This document shows positions 43,627 through 51,647 of a stretch of 51,647 nucleotides of DNA, in pieces (position 1 is the first letter of the stretch; every line of letters begins with the position of its first letter). The stretch covers positions 1-51,647 of the forward strand of contig NW_025955241.1 of assembly GCF_022376445.1 (NCBI RefSeq), written 5' to 3'. The translations under genes were made by a program, and so were the position numbers. The stretch comes from Fomitopsis serialis (Eukaryota; Basidiomycota; Agaricomycetes; Polyporales; Fomitopsidaceae). The notes under the pieces were generated by a model. The model had not been told where the DNA came from, did no database searches, and saw only the letters and a list, made by a program, of their open reading frames with translations.

Positions 43627-44210
43627 TCATGACAGACGTGCCGCCGGACCGCCCGCTACAGTCAAGCTCCCGATCCAATTGCGTAGCCAGCCCACTCCGT
43701 GGCCCTCCTGTGCAGGTCGGTCCGCGCGGTACGCTCCTTTCGCCCACCAGGCGCGAAATCTTGCTCCTGCGTCGACGAGCAAGGGAGTGAGGAACACGCC
43801 CGCAAGACCTCTGCGGCCCCGTAGGCAAATTCAGACGGTGGTGGCAAACCTGTGAGGGAGAGACGTACCTCAACGAGCCTTGCAAGAAAGGACTGATGAT
43901 TTGGTCCCTCGTCGTGATCCACATCACCCGCCCCCACTGTACCGTAACGACCTCTGTTGCGAGCTCCGACGCGTCGCCTGGCGCATCGACCGCTTTGCCC
44001 TTGCCCTTTCCGTCCACCGCGGGTTGCTCCGCGAGTGAGCGCTCAATGTGTACGTATGGCTTGACGCTCGCAAGATAGCTCTGCTCGAAGCGCAGGTCGG
44101 GGACGGCGGGCATACGGCGCGGAGGGGTCGCGGTGGCCTGACTTCTCCAGATACTGCTGCTGAAGCTGTAGGAAGCGTGCTGTGTGTGCTAGCTGCTCGC
44201 GCTGTGCCAT
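43627..44210 (-). CDS. DUF1770/Atg43-like fungal protein with apparent frameshift
   Basis: Small fungal protein whose MPAVPDLRFEQSYLASV core resembles the DUF1770 family, which I recall as including the fission-yeast mitophagy receptor Atg43; the link to that function is tentative. Exon 1 is 44210-43869 and exon 2 is 43810-43627, with a 58-nt intron. The start MAQREQLAHTARFLQLQQQYLEKSG reads in one frame, but ATATPPRRMPAVPDLRFEQ continues in another. The frame changes near 44140-44134 with no splice signals, so a short indel, a sequence error, or a true start at the downstream ATG (44113) must be invoked. The rest reads on: TEVVTVQWGRVMWITTRDQIISPFLQGSLR, then GLAGVFLTPLLVDAG (hydrophobic) and GHGVGWLRNWIGSL. 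Convergent with GPI12. Confidence 0.68.
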
Positions 44211-44700
44211 GATGTTCGACTGTGTCTGCTGAGAATGGTGGGTGAGGGTCGTCGTCGCTGTCGACAGTGTCGTTGTGGACGAGAAAGAGGTGTTTGGCCC
44301 CCGCGGCGCGCCGCCGGAGGGGGCGTTAGTACCACGCGATCCCGACGCGTTGTTGGTGCATGGATGTCGGGCTACGGTCGCCGGCGACAGTCGACGTCCA
44401 CGGTTGCTCGGGGGTCCAGGTCGCGTTTTGCAACGGACGTAGAGCGCCCGCTCCGATTGGCCGATCGCGTGCGGCTCGCTCGCTCCGTGCACGCTGATTG
44501 GCTGGAGGGTCGAAAAAAGTTGCCTTCTTTCGATCGTCCATCTCTCTTTTTTTATGTACGAGCATACGTCCGCCTCCCCGCGGGGACACTCATGTGGGCA
44601 AAACGCGTCCCTGCTCTCAGTCGACGCTGCACCGGAATGTGCTCACCCTTTATGCGCTGCGACCGGATCCGCAGTCGCGAGACTGAACGAGACCCGTTTT
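44211..44700. other. Promoter/leader region of the DUF1770-like gene
   Basis: GC-rich upstream DNA with GTCGTCGTCGC-type runs. No gene recognised; frames crossing it are shadows. Confidence 0.5.
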
Positions 44701-44705
44701 CCACC

Positions 44706-45386
44706 TGCAAGTTGATAACGCGGCAGGTCTACACACTTCCCACCGTAGCGCCCGCGTTCGCAGTAGCCACATACGTCAGTCGTCGCCGCGAAAGTCACTG
44801 TCTGCGAAGATCAGGGACTCAAATCAGTCTCGATGTGCCGTCTGCCGCGTTGGTCGCCACGTTCGATGTGCTTGTCTGCCCCGCGCGTCATCGTTGATCG
44901 ATGGTCGCCGGGTCTGTGCGCGCGGGAGGTGAGCCTCTGCATCCGCCGGACAAGGACGCTCAACTAACCCATCTGCCGCGTTATCAACTCGTACATGTGC
45001 GCTCCTGCTCGCCGGAAGCAGATCTGTCGTGTCTTTGCCATCGCCGCGCTCGTATCCCTCGCGCACCCATGACGCCGCGAGTCGCCGGAAGGAGTATATA
45101 TGGCCTCTCGCCCGCGTGCTTTCACGCAGGCCACCGTGATGTGACGTTCGCCCGATCTACAAGTCGATAATGCGGCAGACGAGTTCTCCTCAGAAACACG
45201 TCTTTCACCGCTCGTGTACCAACTCACCTCGTCACCTCTAGTGGGCCACACCGTACTTCGCCTCCATCCTTACCCACTGCCAAGATCCGCCCTCCGTTAC
45301 CCGTCGTCCACCTCGCGGCCCCGCGCTGTTCCGTCGCTCGCCGCGGCTGCATACTCAACTACCAGTTGATGACGCGGCAGACGAGC
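44706..45386. repeat. Interspersed repeat family R2 (both orientations)
   Basis: The consensus CAAGTTGATAACGCGGCAGA, continuing CGAG, occurs at 44706-44728 (+), 45159-45184 (+) and 45363-45386 (+), and inverted at 44972-44991 and partly at 44840-44853. The 44706 and 44972 copies share a nearly perfect 18-nt inverted match. Not part of any gene I can see. Confidence 0.65.
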
Positions 45387-47043
45387 TTCCGTCAGCCAGT
45401 AATGCATGAACCTCACCGCCCTGTACTCACCTAGACAGCCGTCCCTCGCCAGCATGCTCTCCAGCGCCCTGCGTGTCGTCAGCTACCGGGCTACCATTGG
45501 CGAATGAACGCGTACCTCGACCGGAGCCGTCCCACTTATCGACACGCGGTGGCACCATCCACAGCGCCCGGCTCGTCATTCCGAGCTACCACTGGTCTTC
45601 CCTCCCGCTCGCCGGAACACGATGTGTCGTCTCCCCGCGGCAACAGCCCACGCGATTCCGCCCCACGACCCCGCTCGCCGGAATTCGATATGTCGTGTCT
45701 TCGTCAATCCGGGCCGACAGACGTTGCGGAGCAGGGCAGGTTAGTCGGGATGGCGCCAGAGATGGCTGCGTGTGGGGGACCCAGGACAGCTGTCGGAGGC
45801 CCGTTGGCCCGACGACGATGTGTCATGTCGCAGCGCAGTGCATGGGATGCTAGGGCTGCAGACCGCAGTATACCGGCAACAATGTGCCCGCCGCGACGAG
45901 ACACGTCATCTGCGGCTGACATCGCCTTGCTGGACGCGTCGCAGGCACACCACGACCATCAGAACTCGGTTCGCCGGACGGCGATACGTCGTGTCGACGT
46001 TGTCCGCGTCGCGGCGAGCCAGGATGGTTCTAGGAAACCAGGACGAAGACGATATCGACGGCAGCCAGAGCGGGGGACTGAGCGATGTTCACGTCTCAGT
46101 GCAACGCTAGTGCAGAGGTAGGTTGACTGACCGTGGCCGTTTACAGTTGTGGCACAGCGCGTCCATCGTGTGATTGGACACGTCCCCTGGGCGCTGCAAC
46201 CAGACCAGACCCTCGCGCCCGCCTTGACGTGAGCGACAGGCAGACATCGGTAGGCAGCAGCTTCGGGACCGACGAACGAAGGCACACTGTGCCTGATTCG
46301 CTGGACGACGATATGTCGTGTGTTCGAAGGTCGGGGCTGCGAGTTGTCTGCCAGGGAGACGGGCGGCGCGCAATGGCGCAGGCGATCCGTGGAGGACCGG
46401 CGACGACGTGCGCATTGACTGGGGTACACCGCACCCTGTTCGCCGGACGATGATATGTCGTGTCATCGACGGTCCGGACGACGCATCCGAGAGGGTACTA
46501 GGGATGGAATTGTCATGCCTCGGACAACGAGCATGACATGGTACAGCCGCGCATGGTGCAGTGGTTGCACCGGGAGGGTTCGCCAAGGAGCACCGGCACG
46601 TGCGTCGAGGCGAGGGTCCTCGCGCACAGACAAGGTAGGCTGACACCAATCGAGGTGCGCAACGAGACATCCGGCGGACGACCGCAGACGTCACATCCCT
46701 CATACGCGAGCAGCCATCACGCGTGCGTTGCGTGTGATGAGGCCAAGGGGCATGCAATGGACGAGTCCTTGCGTGACGGGCGCGAAGGGGATGAGGAAGA
46801 GAACCGGCCGGCGCGGGTGTACACCTGCGTTTACTCTGTGGAGGGATCGCCATCCGCCTGGGCTGGTGCGCAGACGTATTGCGGGCTTCCGGGACCAGGG
46901 CCATGCGGCACACGGGCAGACCGGGCATGCGCGTCCGACAGCTGTCAATGGTGGAGGCTTGAGACCAGGACGGTAATACGTATGGGTTCGCTGGCATACC
47001 TGGGACACTCGGCGGCTGGACGACGAAGAGTCTACGTCGTTCG
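45008..47043 (+). repeat. Degenerate interspersed repeat family R1
   Basis: A core close to TTCGCCGGACGACGATATGT, followed by CGTGTC, occurs at about 45008-45034, 45608-45633, 45674-45700, 45804-45830, 45969-45998, 46296-46326, 46438-46468 and 47013-47043, all on the same strand, at irregular spacing (66 to 600 nt). In three units the similarity runs on and encodes MSCLRQSGP, MSCVRRSGL and MSCHRRSGR, but not all in the same phase. It resembles an eroded tandem array or a coding-repeat remnant. Confidence 0.65.
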
Positions 47044-47059
47044 TTCCGTCCGGGATGGG

Positions 47060-49140
47060 TCGTAGAGGTAACGTGTCGGCGGTGGGCCGTGTACATAGCC
47101 TAGTAGTTTCTCGGAGAGCTGTGACAAGGGGTAAGTACGGGAACAGCGGCTGAAGCTCAATAGGCAACTTACAGGGAGCCTCGCTCGCTGCTGTCTAATG
47201 AGGAATACATTGAGTGCACGTATATGTGGGCTTGCTCTGCCAGGGTGATTGCCTGCGAATCAGCGTGTTCGTGAGTGCGGCTCGAGGGCGAGGGTGGCCA
47301 GGGAAACTCACCTGGTCGGTCCTCATCTCGGTGAGCCTACATTGCCTGCTGACCATGTGTCCTGGCGAGCACGATACCACCTGTGAGATGGGATACGGTC
47401 AATACGAGGACCTACTGTATCAGCTATGGGCTGACTTACCGAGTTGGGCATGCTGCCTGGCTTTGACTATGGAGCAGGTAGTAATCTGTGAGACGATGAA
47501 CAAATGGGATTGTCAGTATGAGCTATGAAGCAGATCAACTATGTTACTTACCATGGCCTGGCATAGCTTCTGCTCCGGGAGGAGAGGGCTAACGTACTCC
47601 TGTATATATACTGGAGTTTTAGCCACCGAACTCCGCGGGCGGGCTTGCTTCGGCCTCGGGCTATGTCCGGCTACCCATTGTTCACCCAATTTAGGCACTG
47701 GCGGTCAAGACTGCTTTGAGTATCAGCGGCTGATGCGGCGGCTAAGTTGCCACCAAGTGTCTCAGACCCGATATGGTATGATTCTTTGCTCAGGCTCAGT
47801 AGTCGAGTCTACCCTCACTCTCAAATCCCAAAATGAAAATCTGTACTGCTCAGTCAACCCCTAAAACACTCATGTTCCCCAGTAGCTCAAGTCCTCAAGC
47901 TTTGAACACAGACAAAAAGGGAAACATCCGTGAGCTGATTGAATCTTAGCCGTCTGCTTCGGGGTGCTGCCCGAGAAGGCTGACCTCATCAATCAAATCT
48001 GACCCTTGGCAACCGGGGATGTTCCCCGCTGCCAGCCTCAAATCGCGAGGACATTGTCTGCCCAAGGCTGTCAGCCAATCCTGAATTGTCCAGTATTGGC
48101 TGGTACCCTTGAGCAGATCATGTCCTAGGTTGCCTTGCTCAAATATATAGATATCCTATTCTGTAGCTGCTGCTATGTACATTGATTTCCGTGGCTACAA
48201 CTTTCTGCACGCGGAATCAGACTCGTCGTGCGCTAGTGCGGCCTCCGAAGCCCTCGGGCGAGCATGCCCGTCGCTTCAGCGGGCCAAGCTCTCCGCGGTC
48301 ATGCACCGGATTTGCCCCGATTTGGAATTCTGTCAGAACACCATGTCATCATTCCATTGCGACGGGCCTGTGCGCGTACGTCGCCACGCGAGCAAAGGCT
48401 CATGGTAGCCCGTACTCGAGTGCTCCTTCATGCCTAACAAGAGCAACTCGCGCTCAAGTACTACAGGGAAAGGCATGAGCAGTATCTGCGAGGAAGACAT
48501 CCCGAGATAAGACAGTATGCAACAGACGAGCTGTGTACATACATGATCGTGGGGGAGAAAACGCGCGAGAGACGTCGCGCGCCGCCCAGAACGGCGCCAG
48601 ATCGCTCGATCCGATCTCAGAACACGAGGCTCCCAACCGCTCTGCGCGGGCGCTTATTCCTTTCCTCTGCGCGCGATCATCCTTTCTGCTGCTCCTGCAG
48701 TAGTATCTGCCTCTTGTGCTTCACTCCGCTCGATCCTCGACTCTGCCTACCTGTAACTACAATTACAAGTACAGATATGGTATGATATGCGGCCGACGCT
48801 CACTCGCAGACGGCAAGAACACTCAGCTCACAATCAAAGGCAACTTCCGTACGAGCAGCATATTCACGTCGTAACGCGGTCTCGCTCGCGTGAACCTTCC
48901 CGACGGCGCTTCGAAGAGCGCCCATACGTGATGCATCAATCGGAACGTACGTGTTGCCTTCCGACGGTTGTAAATTCGCTAGGGAGGAGGAAATAGCGGT
49001 TGCGTTAGTCCGGAGTTTGCAAGCGACGCCAGGGAATGGCGGGTAGCGGGTACGGGAGACCGTTCTTGGGCGGGTCCCAGACATGGTCCGGTTCCCACGC
49101 GGCGTGCCGAAGACGCACGGACCATCCCGCGGAACGTACG
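47060..49140. other. No recognisable gene
   Basis: Short frames only, including 48175-48408 (MYIDFRGYNFLHAESD), which follows an AT-rich stretch but matches nothing known. Confidence 0.45.
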
Positions 49141-49143
49141 AGC

Positions 49144-49150
49144 TATAAAA
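49144..49150 (+). promoter_or_regulatory. Orphan TATA box with C/T-rich leader
   Basis: GAGCTATAAAAGCT is followed by about 150 nt of C/T-rich leader and a good start context (TATCCATGGCC, ATG at 49306) opening MAEVNQVMLVHGTCLSDAPAALPIW. The frame closes after about 30 codons and I cannot extend it by splicing. It looks like the promoter and first codons of a truncated or unrecognised gene. Confidence 0.45.
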
Positions 49151-49399
49151 GCTAGTCTTCAATGCTGACCCTGTGCTATCCATCCTCTTCCCCGTTCTCT
49201 CCCCTCGTGTCATTCATTGTCCGTACTTACTTGGCTTGCATTCTATCACACTACGAGCTTCTAACCCACCAACTCCGTTTCCTCGCTTCTCCGCTCTCTC
49301 TATCCATGGCCGAAGTGAACCAAGTAATGCTCGTCCACGGAACATGCTTGTCTGATGCACCCGCTGCGCTCCCAATATGGTCAGTTATTTTCTGCTAAT

Positions 49400-51647
49400 C
49401 GCATCCAATGATCTCTCAATATTGAACCATCCGTATAGCAGGTAAGACATCCCACTTCGGTCCATTCGTGTTGTTCTGACCGTCACTCAACTTGGCTATG
49501 CCACCGACTCGGAGCCAGGCTTAGCCGCGTAAGTAGCTCGGGAATCGGTTGTGTTGGGGGTGTAGTACATTAGCGGTAAGTCTTCCGTTCATTGATCGTG
49601 TCATGAACTGCCACTCAGATTATCCTCTGTCCGTGACAGAGACTGGTGTTGTCACTCTCGGTCTACCTCCGTTGCGATCGCCGAGAGTCTATCACCGGAG
49701 TGATGATTGTCCATACCCTCTCGTTTCCACGGACCCAGGGAGACAGACGATTTGAATTGCGTCTGCACTGCTCCGAGTCATCTAGACAGGATTATCCCAA
49801 CGAAGCTGTCGATGCATGATCAAAGGTGAGGTGCCGACCCTACTTGTCATACCGTATCGGCTCGGCTCACGCGACATCTTGCCAGTCGCAGATGTCATTT
49901 GCAGAACAGAATCGGTACACGCCGCGTCAACTGTTTTCTGCTTAGCTCGTGCGTTGGATTGATTCATGTCGCAATGGTTCGGTACAGTTGATATTCTGCT
50001 GAAGTCCGGGCGAGCTTGGACTCACATCTCCTCGTGACGTGTCCATGGCCGGGGCAAGAACCTGTGAGTCGTGTCGTCGGCCCGCTGCATAAGCAGCGAA
50101 CATCTGAATGACCGCAGAGGGCTGCTCATCATTGCTGCCGGTGCGGACTAACTCGTTGGGCTGGTTCGGGCAGCAGTACCGTACGGCTCCTCAGACTTGC
50201 CACGCCATCTGAGACGCGGTCCATGTGTCGAGCTCTGGTCAGGCATACTGAGCGCGTCTCGCAAGCTGTTTGCCGGCGGCGAGTTGAAGGGATCATCTTG
50301 TTGCCCTGTTATGAGGTGGCATCTCGCGGTGAGTGAGGTGCTACAGGCCGGTACGCATGTCTGGCTACATACACAGTACACTAATGATATGCTCTGCCTC
50401 CAGCTCCTCTCTTCCTTCCGCCCGATCTCCACGCTGAACAACTCCAAGGCGGCGCTAGCCAGTCCCGAGGAGCCCATCATCACACAACTCACGGCGACCC
50501 ATTCGCTGAACGTGTCTTGACGGTGCGTATGTCATTGTGTCCACGGATTGGTCCAACGCTGAAACACGTCCGTAGTAGACCAGAATACGCCACACCACCA
50601 ATACGGCAATGACACCCGAGAGCAAATGTCTTGCGTGCTGGAGAGGTGCGCCTATCCACCGCATATCTATGTGCAGTCTGCACGCTCCACCGTGTTGGGG
50701 AGTGTACCGTCTACGTTACATCTGCGTACTTATCACCTCGGACGTCCTCGTCCCGTACCATCTGTTTTCGTGCCCGGCCACAAATGGTGAGTCGTGTTCT
50801 TCGTATTGTAACCTGCTCCTGTCCTGCATCACCGCTTAGCCTCAACTCGTTCGACGACGGCTTGTCTCGTCAAGGGCATGTTGATACGTCTTGAGTGATG
50901 TGTACCGCCCCCGCACGTCGTTGCTTCGAGCGGATGCCCTCGTCGATTGGGTCACGGGCTCCTCCCTTTGCGGAGAACGGCACGTCTCCGGCCGTGCCAG
51001 TGCCTCTCAGGACGTGTCTTCAACCTTCGTCTTTCAGTTCAGCATTCCGTTCGTCTCCATTCCAAGACTTGTCCACAATGCCTGCGTATGCGGATGGGAT
51101 TCTTTCATTTGTCCCGCATCCGTTCCGTCAAACGGTGTGTTGTTGATGTCCTCTACCGCTTTATGTGCGTGGCTGACACGTATCTCTCTTCGCGATTGCG
51201 GTGTAGTCACGACAATTTTGCAGCTACGCGTCTCGCTTTATCGTGTGTACCCGTCCCCGACTGACGTTCGTGCCGAACAGGCATCTTTACCCCGTCAAAT
51301 GTGTCGCCAGAGCAACCGATGCGATAGACCACGAGCGGCGACCCTGCATGTTAGTACACATTGGTTTTGGACTGCACAGATCATGCTAACCGTGCGTGTC
51401 TCGTGTTCTCCTCCGCCCTGACATGCCTCTGATGAACCTAGACGCGAGACCGGTAACGCGCGGCGCTGGCCTTGCATTCGCAGCCTCGCCTTCTCGTATG
51501 CGGATCAGAGTGTCGCCCCTGCGAGGCAACAGGCGGCCAGTTGTGGTAAGCGGAGTGCGTACGAGATCAGTATACGACGTACGTGCCTGACCGCTGTTCC
51601 TCTGCCGTCCACGTCACCGGTTCCATGCCCCTGTTGTCCGGCGCCTC
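49400..51647. other. No recognisable gene (right edge)
   Basis: Short frames on both strands without family motifs or coherent splicing. A plus frame at 50891-51421 (176 codons) is the longest but is Ser/Arg/Cys-rich and looks non-coding. Confidence 0.45.

Noticed and set aside
45504..46121. 205-codon plus frame with SPEHDVSS and SPEFDMSC repeats
   Set aside because: The repeats are the R1 cores read in one phase; other R1 units fall in other phases, so it is not a maintained repeat protein.
46107..47096. 329-codon open frame on the minus strand
   Set aside because: It overlaps the R1 repeat units, has no domain, is rich in Arg/Pro/Ser/Cys, and its repeated RHIIVRRTG-like pieces are the reverse reading of the R1 core. 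High GC keeps the frame open.
50609..50839. 76-codon ORF ending in CITA, a possible CAAX pheromone precursor
   Set aside because: Interesting beside RCE1 and ICMT, but it lacks a charged or ER/EH-type processing site before a short mature peptide, is rich in other cysteines, and has no promoter. A four-residue match arises easily by chance.
1..51647. CRISPR arrays or prokaryotic operons
   Set aside because: The spliced eukaryotic gene structures rule out operons, and no regularly spaced direct repeats of CRISPR type are present; R1 spacing is irregular and its units are degenerate.

Overview
The window looks like nuclear DNA of a filamentous basidiomycete, most likely an agaricomycete (mushroom or polypore). 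Coding exons are GC-rich and split by many short introns of about 50 to 65 nt with GT..AG ends. Genes lie on both strands, and most predicted proteins belong to fungal or basidiomycete families. All exon structures here were joined by eye from reading frame, splice signals and family knowledge; nothing was searched.

Layout. Left third (1-16.3 kb): a DUF6593-like gene (-), then RCE1, the CAAX prenyl protease (+). Next comes a duplicated unit made of an aldo-keto reductase (AKR) gene (+) with a convergent ICMT-type methyltransferase gene (-). The two copies have decayed reciprocally: copy 1 keeps an intact AKR but its ICMT is a wreck, while copy 2 keeps an intact ICMT but its AKR has a 1-nt frameshift. 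A 2.4-kb element with perfect 23-bp terminal inverted repeats follows, then a further intact ICMT paralogue (+). RCE1 and two intact ICMT genes, the last two steps of CAAX-protein maturation, therefore lie within 13.5 kb.

Middle (16.5-30 kb): a HAD-type phosphatase, a divergent pair of ribosomal protein genes (RPS13 and RPS6), two tandem paralogues of an unrecognised glycine-rich, heavily N-glycosylatable, C-terminally hydrophobic protein, about 4 kb with no recognisable gene, and an HMG-box transcription factor.

Right (30-44 kb): four tandem DUF3455-type genes (-) with related promoters. A broken 5' copy of a PIG-L/GPI12 gene lies between the third and fourth, and the intact GPI12 follows the array, so the array grew by segmental duplication that included the end of GPI12. 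Next is a small gene resembling the DUF1770/Atg43 family, with an apparent frameshift near its start.

Far right (44.2-51.6 kb): no convincing gene. It holds two families of degenerate interspersed repeats between 44.7 and 47.1 kb and one promoter-like segment near 49.2 kb.

The main themes are local tandem duplication followed by asymmetric decay, clustering of CAAX-processing functions, and two uncharacterised multicopy families (the glycine-rich pair and the DUF3455 array).
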